Origin: Cyanobacteria bacterium UBA8803
GTDB taxonomy: Bacteria; Cyanobacteriota; Cyanobacteriia; Cyanobacteriales; Coleofasciculaceae
Assembly: GCA_003505715.1 (NCBI GenBank)
Contig: DNXU01000445.1
Location: forward strand, 43,452 to 52,056
DNA length: 8,605 nt
Reading direction: 5' to 3'
Both the position numbers and the translations under genes were made by a program. The notes beneath the pieces are model-generated. The model did not search any database, was not told the DNA's origin, and was given only the letters and a program-made list of their open reading frames with translations. Below, in pieces: positions 1-5,637 of this stretch; the stretch's first letter is position 1; each line of letters opens with the position of its first letter.

Positions 1-83
1 ATTACCCATCACCAATCACCAATCACCAATCACCAATTACCCATTACCAATCACCAATCACCAATTACCCATTACCAATCACC
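1..83. repeat. Heptanucleotide tandem repeat (STRR type), about 12 units
   Basis: The first 83 bases are built from 7-base units of the form ATCACCA, ATTACCC and ATTACCA (consensus ATYACCM), about twelve in a row and probably continuing off the left edge. Such short tandemly repeated repetitive sequences are well known between cyanobacterial genes. The last unit merges with the ATG of the next gene at 84, so the leader of that gene is repeat DNA and has no recognisable Shine-Dalgarno sequence. There are no unique spacers, so it is not a CRISPR array. Confidence 0.93.
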
Positions 84-647
84 ATGTCACAAATAGTACA
101 AACTGCTCCGAGAATGGAGGCTGGGACAATTCATACTAGTGTCGTGAGTCAGAGTCCAGGACGGATACGCTTTCGCGTTGCCCAGCCCCATCTTCACGGT
201 GAGAAAATTGAACGAATTGCCAATACACTGCAAGAGCGATTAGATATTTATAAGGTGCGAACCAACGTTCAAAGTGGCAGCATTACTGTTTTTCATGCTG
301 AAGAACACAGCCATTTTGAGGATGTCTACGCTATTTTGCGAGATTTGGGCGTTATTTTTATTGATGTTACTGGGAAAACAGAGATTCCTCTGCCGGGTAA
401 ATCAGAAGCAGCAACGGGAATAACGAACGCAGTTTTTGACTTGAATAAGCGTGTTGGAGCAGCCACAAACGGTATCGTAGATCTACGCTTTTTGGTTCCC
501 CTGGGCTTTAGTGCCTTAGCAGTACGGCAGTTGATGATTAAGGGTCTACAACTAGATTTTATTCCGTGGTACGTGTTGGCTTGGTATGCTTTTGATAGCT
601 TTATTAAGCTGCACTATACCAGCGAACCGCAAGCAAAAAATGGGTAA
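84..647 (+). CDS. HMA2-type (heavy-metal-associated domain 2) membrane protein without Cys
   Basis: This 187-residue protein has an N-terminal ferredoxin-like domain (about residues 16-95) that opens with SPGRIRFRV, the signature I associate with the HMA2 family found beside metal-transport P-type ATPases and in cyanobacteria. Unlike classic HMA domains it has no CxxC; the whole protein contains no cysteine, so soft-metal binding by thiols is excluded. A linker at about 96-130 leads to two hydrophobic C-terminal segments (about 134-155 and 159-177), the second with the aromatic run PWYVLAWYAFDSF, so it is probably anchored in a membrane. The ATG at 84 abuts the heptamer repeat and lacks an SD; an in-frame ATG at 114 would still keep the full domain. 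The family is fairly sure; the biochemical role is unknown. No P-type ATPase gene is visible in this window. Confidence 0.8.
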   Translation: MSQIVQTAPRMEAGTIHTSVVSQSPGRIRFRVAQPHLHGEKIERIANTLQERLDIYKVRTNVQSGSITVFHAEEHSHFEDVYAILRDLGVIFIDVTGKTEIPLPGKSEAATGITNAVFDLNKRVGAATNGIVDLRFLVPLGFSALAVRQLMIKGLQLDFIPWYVLAWYAFDSFIKLHYTSEPQAKNG

Positions 648-896
648 GTGTCAAAAAAGACTACCTTTGATTTAGAGCTGGCGATTCCTAAAACATTAGC
701 TTACATGGCAGCGCATCCAGAGCCAGAAGAACCACTGTATGGTATGGTGACGAACGGTAGCAGCTATTTATTTATCAAAACCTTGGGCAAACAGTATGGA
801 ATTTCCGATCTGTTTACCACGCGATCGCAATATCGCAGTAATCTTTATGAAGTGCTGAAAATCTTGAAGCATTTAGGAAGTTGGATTGTGAATTGA
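648..896 (+). pseudogene. C-terminal remnant of an HsdR-N/PD-(D/E)xK-like cyanobacterial protein
   Basis: The 82-codon frame starts with GTG directly after the TAA of the preceding gene and in the same frame. Its sequence (SKKTTFDLELAIPKTLAYM, then YGMVTNGSSYLFIK, then NLYEVLKILKHLG) matches from memory the C-terminal half of a roughly 200-residue cyanobacterial family often labelled restriction endonuclease subunit R. In that family this block begins with an ExK nuclease motif (VIESK). Here the frame begins exactly at the SK of that motif, the Glu position is the GTG codon, and everything upstream is absent. It therefore looks like a decayed fragment, although the remaining frame is intact and could be translated as a short hypothetical protein. 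A HIP1 site lies at 821-828. No SD is visible. Alternative: a genuine small protein coupled to the upstream stop. Confidence 0.6.
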
Positions 897-967
897 GCGC
901 AGAAAACTAGGCAGTAGTTCAGGGTGCCGAAGGTGGGTTACTACGAACCTCTTTATACAAGTCTGCT

Positions 968-1666
968 TCAAAGGGTGGGGGGTAGGCTTTCTGAGGCGTT
1001 AAGGACATAGCCATCTTGAATTCTGATAATTCGTTTGGTTTGAGCGGCGATGTCGGGTTCGTGGGTGACAATTACGATCGTGATTCCTTGCTCGTTTAGT
1101 TCAGTGAGTAAATTCATCACGTCTTGTGAAGTTTTTGTATCTAATGCGCCAGTTGGTTCATCGGCTAACACTAAGGCGGGATGATTTACTAGGGCACGGG
1201 CGATCGCAACTCGTTGTTGTTGCCCACCGGATAATTGATTGGGACGGTTCTGGAGGCGTTCTGCTAAACCGACTTGAATTAATGCTTGAGTTGCCCGTTC
1301 TCGGCGCTCAGATTTGGGCACATTGGCATACACCATTGGCAGCATCACGTTTTCCAGAGCAGTGGCACGGGGCAGTAAATTAAATTGCTGAAACACAAAT
1401 CCAATGCGTTGATTGCGAACGTAAGCCAGTTCGTTATCGTTAAAGGTAGTTAAATCTTCCCCTTCAAACCTATAGCGTCCATCACTGGCGCGATCCAGAC
1501 AACCCATAATATTCATCAGCGTTGATTTTCCCGAACCGGATGCGCCCATAATAGCTAGGTATTCACCTTCTTGAATGGATAAATCAATACCTTTGATAAT
1601 GGGAACTGTCATCTCTCCCAGCTGGTAGTTTTTGGTGATGCCTTCCATCAAAATCATAGCTGTCAT
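968..1666 (-). CDS. MacB/LolD-type ABC transporter ATP-binding protein
   Basis: This 232-residue single ABC domain energises the permease encoded just upstream. All motifs are intact: Walker A GASGSGKST at 41-49, Q-loop glutamine near 93-94 (FVFQQFNLL), signature LSGGQQQR at 145-152, Walker B LVLADE at 165-170, D-loop GALD at 173-176 and H-loop His202. The spacing and the GQQQRVAIARAL context place it in the MacB/LolD/DevA branch rather than among importers. Its ATG lies 3 bases after the permease TAG. AAGGAG (1677-1682 on the complement) sits 10 bases upstream of this ATG inside the last permease codons, which supports this start and translational coupling; ATGs at codons 4 and 7 are further from the SD. 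It is the last gene of the four-gene operon. I see no convincing terminator between it and the convergent remnant at 648-896. The substrate is not readable from this subunit. Confidence 0.95.
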   Translation of the reverse strand: MTAMILMEGITKNYQLGEMTVPIIKGIDLSIQEGEYLAIMGASGSGKSTLMNIMGCLDRASDGRYRFEGEDLTTFNDNELAYVRNQRIGFVFQQFNLLPRATALENVMLPMVYANVPKSERRERATQALIQVGLAERLQNRPNQLSGGQQQRVAIARALVNHPALVLADEPTGALDTKTSQDVMNLLTELNEQGITIVIVTHEPDIAAQTKRIIRIQDGYVLNASESLPPTL

Positions 1667-1669
1667 TAG

Positions 1670-2935
1670 CTATTCACTCCTTAATGCTGCGATCGGATCT
1701 AACCGAGCCGCATTTCGAGCCGGGATTACGCCTGCGACTAATCCAACTACCGTGGATAGCACAAATCCCACGATAATTGACCAGCCAGACACCACAAAAG
1801 GAAAGCTAAACGCTAACGAACTTACAAAAGCGATTAATACTCCAGTTCCAGCACCAATGATACCGCCAACGGTCGAGATCGAAACTGCTTCAATCATGAA
1901 CTGAGTCAGAATTGCAGAATTGTTGGCACCCAAGGCTTTACGAATGCCAATTTCACGGGTGCGTTCTACTACAGATACCAGCATGATGTTAGCAATACCA
2001 ATGCCACCTACAATTAGAGAAATACTGGCGATCGCAACCACTAAAATTGTCAGTGCTCCAATGACGTTGGAAAAAGTGCTAATCAAATCAGATTGGTTCA
2101 TAATCCGAAAATCATCATTATCCGGATTGTAGATGTTATGTCGCAATCGTAAAATATTGGTCACTTGGTATTGTGCCGCTGTGAGTGATTCTTGATTCTC
2201 ACCTTTGATCCAAATCGTATTCACTGAAATGCCTCGAATGGCGTTATTTCCCACCAGGCGAGCAGACACCGTGGTGAGGGGAATAAAAATCGTATCATCG
2301 CGATCCATTGGCCCTTGGCTACCCTTAGATTCCATCACTCCAATGACTCGATAGATCTGACCTTGAACGCGAATTTTTTCATTCAATCCGGTAGCGTTGC
2401 CAAATAGTTTTCGTTGCACTGTTGGACCAAGCACTGCAACTTGAGCAGCTTGATTGAATTCTTCTTGAGTGAAATAGCGCCCGCTCTGAGGATGAGTATT
2501 GCGGGCTTCTGGATAGTTGAGATCGGCTCCGTAAACCATCGTATTCGTATTAGTCTCGCCATATACCACTTGTGCCGATCGCTGCAATGTGGCGGAGACG
2601 ATTTTAGCGGAAGGTGCGCCTTTAGCAAGGGCTTGAGCGTCTTCCCAGGTCAGTGTACTGCTCGAACCTGCCCCTTGGAAAACGTTGCCACTCCGAGCTG
2701 CTCCCGACATGACTTGTAATACATCGGTTCCCAACGATTGAATTTGTTGGCGGACATTTTTCTGAATGCCTTGCCCGATGGATGTAATGGAGGTGACGGA
2801 GGCAATGCCAATCACAACTCCGAGCATGGTTAATCCGGTACGAAGTTTGTTACTCCAAAGTGCTTCGGTGGCGATGCCTAAGACTTCACTAAATGCGACT
2901 TGTTGAGTTGCTTTTTTCTTGAGCGTTTTCATCAT
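1670..2935 (-). CDS. MacB-type ABC transporter permease (MacB_PCD/FtsX)
   Basis: This 421-residue permease has the MacB/LolC/FtsX architecture: a short cytoplasmic N-terminus, TM1 at about 34-56 (LGVVIGIASVTSI), a large periplasmic domain at about 58-288, and three C-terminal TM segments at about 291-320, 345-373 and 380-404. Family hallmarks are the coupling helix ERTREIGIRKALGA (324-337) and the C-terminal PARNAARLDPIAALR (405-419). Unlike E. coli MacB, the ATPase is a separate downstream gene, as in DevBCA or Bacillus YknXYZ-type exporters. These are mechanotransmission exporters: ATP hydrolysis in the cytoplasm drives periplasmic movements that push substrate through an adaptor and outer-membrane channel. 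Two adjacent ATGs (2935 and 2932) could start it; the SD is weak. The gene lies 91 bp downstream of the adaptor gene, with a palindromic element in that gap. A HIP1 site lies at 2028-2035. Confidence 0.95.
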   Translation of the reverse strand: MMKTLKKKATQQVAFSEVLGIATEALWSNKLRTGLTMLGVVIGIASVTSITSIGQGIQKNVRQQIQSLGTDVLQVMSGAARSGNVFQGAGSSSTLTWEDAQALAKGAPSAKIVSATLQRSAQVVYGETNTNTMVYGADLNYPEARNTHPQSGRYFTQEEFNQAAQVAVLGPTVQRKLFGNATGLNEKIRVQGQIYRVIGVMESKGSQGPMDRDDTIFIPLTTVSARLVGNNAIRGISVNTIWIKGENQESLTAAQYQVTNILRLRHNIYNPDNDDFRIMNQSDLISTFSNVIGALTILVVAIASISLIVGGIGIANIMLVSVVERTREIGIRKALGANNSAILTQFMIEAVSISTVGGIIGAGTGVLIAFVSSLAFSFPFVVSGWSIIVGFVLSTVVGLVAGVIPARNAARLDPIAALRSE

Positions 2936-2952
2936 TCAACCAAGAATACATA

Positions 2953-3014
2953 AGTTCAGCGGTAATGGTGCGTTAGCTCCAGCGTAACGCACCCTACTAA
3001 TAGAAACCTGAACT
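2953..3014. repeat. Palindromic intergenic element between adaptor and permease genes
   Basis: A perfect 9-base inverted repeat, GGTGCGTTA (2967-2975) and TAACGCACC (2985-2993), encloses a 9-base loop. It is nested inside a second inverted pair, AGTTCAG (2953-2959) and CTGAACT (3008-3014). The core with its CCCTAC continuation resembles the GGTGCGTTA/TAACGCACCCTAC palindromes dispersed in many cyanobacterial genomes. It lies inside the presumed operon, in the 91 bp between adaptor stop and permease start. In the transcript it would fold into a stem that could stabilise or separate the two messages. No T run follows it, so it is unlikely to be an intrinsic terminator. Confidence 0.75.
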
Positions 3015-3026
3015 CCTTGCCCTCTT

Positions 3027-4589
3027 CTAAGGTGCTGGAGGTGGAGCAGGATTGTTGCCAGATGATGAGTTGTTGTTGCTGCGATTTCTGGGGCGCATTA
3101 AGTTGCCGAGTGGCCCTCTAAGTTGGGCTTTTGGCTCCATGCCGGGAGGAAAGCTAAGTAACACTTGGTCATCTTTACTCAGACCAGATTTTACTTCCGT
3201 CTGTTCATCTATAGTTATGCCAATCTCGATCGGTTTAAACACAGGGTTTCTGTCTCGGTCTACCACATAAACACCTGTGCCCTTCTGTTGACGCACGATG
3301 GCAGCCGACGGTATTAAAATCGCGTTATCCAATTGTCCAACCTGAAATTCAGTTTCCACATTCATGCCAACTTTCAGCAATTGTTGGGCTGTAGCGTCTA
3401 GAGAAACTTTCACCTCAAAGCTGGTTACGTTAGCAGTTGTTGTCGCTTGAGCTGCAATTTGGCTCACGGTTCCTTTAAAAGTGCGATCTGGGTAAGCATC
3501 TGCGGTGATTTTTACAGGCTGACCAAATTTTACTCGCGCTACGTTTGCTTCATCTAGATAGGCTACAACTTGATAGGTAGACGCGAGAGTTAAAATTGAG
3601 TTTGAGGCAGATCCTTCCACGCTACTGCCTGCCGTAGTAGGAGTGACGAACGATCCCGGATCGGCATATTTTCTGGTCACCACGCCTGTAAAAGGTGCCT
3701 TAATCATCGTGTCATTAAATTGTGTTTGAATTATTTGTAGTGCGCCACGGGCAGATTCAACTTGGGCACGGGCAGCATCAATTTCCTCCGGACGGGCACC
3801 AGCTTTAATTAGATTTAGCGCTTGTTGCCGTTGTTCAACTTGCGATCGCGCTTGAGCAATTTCTTCTGAGCGAGTGCCGCTTTGCTGAAGTTTTAAAGCA
3901 GCTTGAGCTTGATCCACTGCTGCTTGGGCAGCATCCCGCGCTGATCGTTTTTGCACTAGGGTTTGCTCAGAGATGGCACCCGCACTCAGTAAACTTTGAT
4001 GGCGTCGTAAATCGTCTTCTGCAAGCTGTAAGTCTGCTTGGGCTTTATTGAGTTGGGCTTGTGCTTGGGTAATATCTTCAGAGCGATTGCCCGCTTCTAA
4101 CTGTTGCAGTCGAGATTGGGCTTCATTGAGTTGGGCTTGGGCTTGGGCAATCTCTTCAGAGCGATTGCCATTTAATAGCTTATTCAAATTCGCCTCTTGT
4201 TGTGCTACTTGAGCGCGAGCTTGAGTTAACTGTCCCTGAAGGTTAGAGTCATCCATGTAAGCAACAATCTGCCCTTCCCGCACGCGATCGCCTTCTTTGA
4301 CTAGCAACCGTTTCAGATAGCCTGAAGTCTTCGGACTCAAGTTAATCGTGCGTTCCGGTTTAATCGTGCCATTGGCAGAGATGGTAATCGGTAAACTCTT
4401 CTGTTGCGCCGTCATCGTCACCATTTGGGGATTTGCTCTTTGAGATGGCGCGATCGAGCGGGAAATTCCATATCCACCACCTACAATTCCAGCCACCAAC
4501 AACAATCCGATCGGCCAACGGAAGCTTAACTGTTTTGGCATGGATTTATACCACGGACTTGGACTAGGCGACTGGAATTGGGTGGTCAT
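3027..4589 (-). CDS. HlyD/MacA-type periplasmic adaptor (membrane fusion protein) with extended coiled coil
   Basis: This 520-residue adaptor links the MacB-type permease to an outer-membrane channel. It has a cytoplasmic N-terminus, one TM anchor at about 26-44, the first lipoyl half at 84-114 (LSPKTSGYLKRLLVKEGDRVREGQ), a long Ala/Gln-rich coiled-coil hairpin at about 117-290, the second lipoyl half at 295-317 (IKAPFTGVVTRKYADPGSFV), a beta-barrel at about 338-415, a membrane-proximal domain to about 480, and a low-complexity Asn/Ser/Pro tail (about 498-520). The hairpin carries four G-x-R-S/P-E-E/D-I motifs at residues 141, 167, 238 and 264; the tip reads LLSAGAISEQTL (200-211). The first two repeats are near-identical at DNA level with a 78 bp period (around 4075 and 4153). 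Length is above typical MacA (about 370 residues) because of the longer hairpin and tail. AAGGAA 8 bases upstream supports the start. No TolC-like gene is in the window. HIP1 sites lie at 3842 and 4284. Confidence 0.94.
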   Translation of the reverse strand: MTTQFQSPSPSPWYKSMPKQLSFRWPIGLLLVAGIVGGGYGISRSIAPSQRANPQMVTMTAQQKSLPITISANGTIKPERTINLSPKTSGYLKRLLVKEGDRVREGQIVAYMDDSNLQGQLTQARAQVAQQEANLNKLLNGNRSEEIAQAQAQLNEAQSRLQQLEAGNRSEDITQAQAQLNKAQADLQLAEDDLRRHQSLLSAGAISEQTLVQKRSARDAAQAAVDQAQAALKLQQSGTRSEEIAQARSQVEQRQQALNLIKAGARPEEIDAARAQVESARGALQIIQTQFNDTMIKAPFTGVVTRKYADPGSFVTPTTAGSSVEGSASNSILTLASTYQVVAYLDEANVARVKFGQPVKITADAYPDRTFKGTVSQIAAQATTTANVTSFEVKVSLDATAQQLLKVGMNVETEFQVGQLDNAILIPSAAIVRQQKGTGVYVVDRDRNPVFKPIEIGITIDEQTEVKSGLSKDDQVLLSFPPGMEPKAQLRGPLGNLMRPRNRSNNNSSSGNNPAPPPAP

Positions 4590-4638
4590 GTTTGATGTTC
4601 CTTACAGATCAATCTCTGCCAATGATTACGCCCTAGAT

Positions 4639-5376
4639 TTAGCGGGTTTGAGTGGTTTGTGGATTAGCTTGACGACGTTGTTGTTTCTGCTGTTGGTGTT
4701 GTTGTAGTTGTTGGCGCTGTTCTGGAGTCAGAATGGCATCCATTTGTTCTCTAGAGGACTGCATCACAGCTTCGATTTGCTGACGTTGTTCTGTAGTTAG
4801 ATTCAATGAAGCAAAAGGTTGACGTGGCATTCCCCCGTTTTCTCGCTCCTGTTGGAGTTGAGCTTGCTGTTCTGGGGTTAAGATAGCATCGATCTGCGAT
4901 CGCTTATTCTCTCGAATTTGCTCCATCTGTGCTTGTTGTTCTGGAGTCAGATTCAATAACTTCGGATGTTGTTGTTGCTGTAGTTGTTGGCGCTGTTCTG
5001 GAGTCAGAATGGCATCCATTTCTTCTTTAGCAGACTGCATCACAGCTTCGATTTGCTCGCGTTGTTCGGTAGTTAGATTCAATGAGGCAAAAGGTTGACG
5101 TGGCATTCCCCGGTTTTCTCGCTCCTGTTGGAGTTGAGCTTGCTGTTCTGGGGTCAAGATAGCGTCGATCTGCGATCGCTGATTCTGTCGAATTTGCTCC
5201 ATTTGTGCTTGTTGCTCTGGAGTCAGATTCAAGAAGTTCGGACGACGCATCTGATTCTGTGGAGTGGGAGCCGTTGGGTTAGTCCGTTGAGACAATGCAG
5301 GTAACCCAGACGCGATCGCTAATGAGAGTGCGATCGCACCAGTCAATAAGGCTAACGGTTTAATTTGAGAATTCAT
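4639..5376 (-). CDS. Secreted Spy/CpxP-like LTxxQ-repeat protein (eight motifs)
   Basis: This 245-residue protein has an N-terminal signal peptide (hydrophobic 7-24, probable cleavage near PALSQ, about residues 27-30). It then consists almost entirely of Gln/Glu-rich helices carrying eight LTxxQ motifs at residues 51, 74, 101, 124, 143, 166, 193 and 216, spaced 23-27-23-19-23-27-23. LTxxQ pairs define the Spy/CpxP/CnrX-like family: periplasmic helical dimers that act as ATP-independent chaperones or as stress or metal sensors. Usual members are about 150-170 residues with two motifs; this one is an in-frame duplication of a four-motif block (residues about 49-136 and 141-228, period 92). No Cys or His cluster for metal is present. 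AAGGAG 5 bases before the ATG fixes the start. It is first in the operon, 49 bp before the adaptor gene, and faces the kinase gene across the regulatory region. The family is sure in its motif sense; chaperone activity is inferred. Confidence 0.88.
   Translation of the reverse strand: MNSQIKPLALLTGAIALSLAIASGLPALSQRTNPTAPTPQNQMRRPNFLNLTPEQQAQMEQIRQNQRSQIDAILTPEQQAQLQQERENRGMPRQPFASLNLTTEQREQIEAVMQSAKEEMDAILTPEQRQQLQQQQHPKLLNLTPEQQAQMEQIRENKRSQIDAILTPEQQAQLQQERENGGMPRQPFASLNLTTEQRQQIEAVMQSSREQMDAILTPEQRQQLQQHQQQKQQRRQANPQTTQTR
4705..5241. repeat. 276 bp-period tandem duplication inside the LTxxQ gene
   Basis: Bases 4705-4965 and 4981-5241 align without gaps at an exact 276 bp offset (92 codons) with only scattered substitutions. 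Even the silent HIP1 sites at 4896-4903 and 5172-5179 are duplicated in register. Low divergence at third positions implies a recent duplication or continuing homogenisation. Each unit is itself an older degenerate dimer, seen only at protein level (half-units starting near residues 49, 99, 141 and 191). Confidence 0.95.
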
Positions 5377-5484
5377 AGCAGCTCCTTAGCGGTAGAAAGA
5401 TGAAACGAACTGGGTGTTCGATATTCCAATCTTAAGAACAGCTATTGGTCTTCCACATGAATCAATTTTCCCAATTCGATCTAG

Positions 5485-5517
5485 GACTAAAGTACCAATT
5501 TCGTTAGGATGTTAGTC
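5485..5517. promoter_or_regulatory. Candidate operator: GACTAA / TTAGTC inverted pair
   Basis: GACTAA at 5485-5490 and its exact reverse complement TTAGTC at 5512-5517 have start positions 27 bases apart, near the middle of the divergent intergenic region. NarL/LuxR-type regulators bind as dimers to inverted half-sites of about this length, although usually closer together. A 6-base inverted pair can occur by chance in 260 bp, so this is only a candidate. Confidence 0.3.
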
Positions 5518-5528
5518 ATACCCACAGC

Positions 5529-5540
5529 CTCAAATTTGAG
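5529..5540. promoter_or_regulatory. Candidate operator: 12-base perfect palindrome
   Basis: CTCAAATTTGAG is its own reverse complement. It lies 97 bases before the kinase ATG and 152 bases before the divergent LTxxQ start. Perfect even-spaced symmetry and its position make it the best single candidate binding site in this region. The bound protein is not known; the adjacent response regulator is the obvious guess. Confidence 0.4.
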
Positions 5541-5637
5541 AGAAAAGGCTCTGGTTAGGCAGGTTCCCGTTACAGTAGAACTAGATGGTGCCTTTTAGCC
5601 CGATCGCTTTGCCAATTCACGACCATCATTTTTGATC

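Larger units (their letters stand above)
5377..5637. promoter_or_regulatory. Divergent regulatory region between the LTxxQ/exporter operon and the two-component genes
   Basis: About 260 bp separate the two divergent start codons and must hold both promoters. It contains no convincing ORF. I could not place unambiguous -35/-10 boxes on either strand. Two symmetric elements stand out and are listed separately: a 12-base perfect palindrome at 5529-5540 and the GACTAA/TTAGTC pair at 5485-5517. The SD of the LTxxQ gene (AAGGAG on the minus strand) lies at the left edge. Divergent placement suggests that the response regulator binds here and controls both operons, but that is inference. Confidence 0.7.

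Noticed and set aside
1..83. Possible CRISPR array
   Set aside because: Units are only 7 bases with no unique spacers; this is a simple heptamer tandem repeat.
914..944. Possible terminator stem GTAGT/ACTAC between the convergent remnant and ATPase genes
   Set aside because: The stem is only 5 bases with a loop over 20 bases and no clean T run on either strand.
1126..1383. Plus-strand open frame of 85 codons
   Set aside because: It lies fully antisense to the conserved ATPase gene; no family resemblance and no SD.
1632..2132. Two plus-strand open frames of 90 and 70 codons (1632-1904, 1920-2132)
   Set aside because: Both are antisense to the permease gene; their Thr/Ile/Pro-rich products reflect the complement of hydrophobic membrane codons.
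2383..2719. Overlapping open frames on both strands within the permease gene
   Set aside because: They overlap the periplasmic-domain coding sequence, which is intact; no motifs.
3052..3270. Plus-strand 72-codon frame
   Set aside because: Antisense to the adaptor C-terminus; no support.
5095..5304. Plus-strand 69-codon Leu-rich frame
   Set aside because: It is the complement of the Gln-rich LTxxQ repeats (CAG read as CTG), a composition artefact.
5601..5608. CGATCGCT near 5601 as a further HIP1 site
   Set aside because: It is preceded by C rather than G, so it is not a perfect octamer; the same holds for sites near 5968 and 7548.
5632..5637. TTG at 5632 as the kinase start
   Set aside because: The ATG two codons later is the more usual initiation codon and neither has an SD; it adds only two residues and cannot be excluded.
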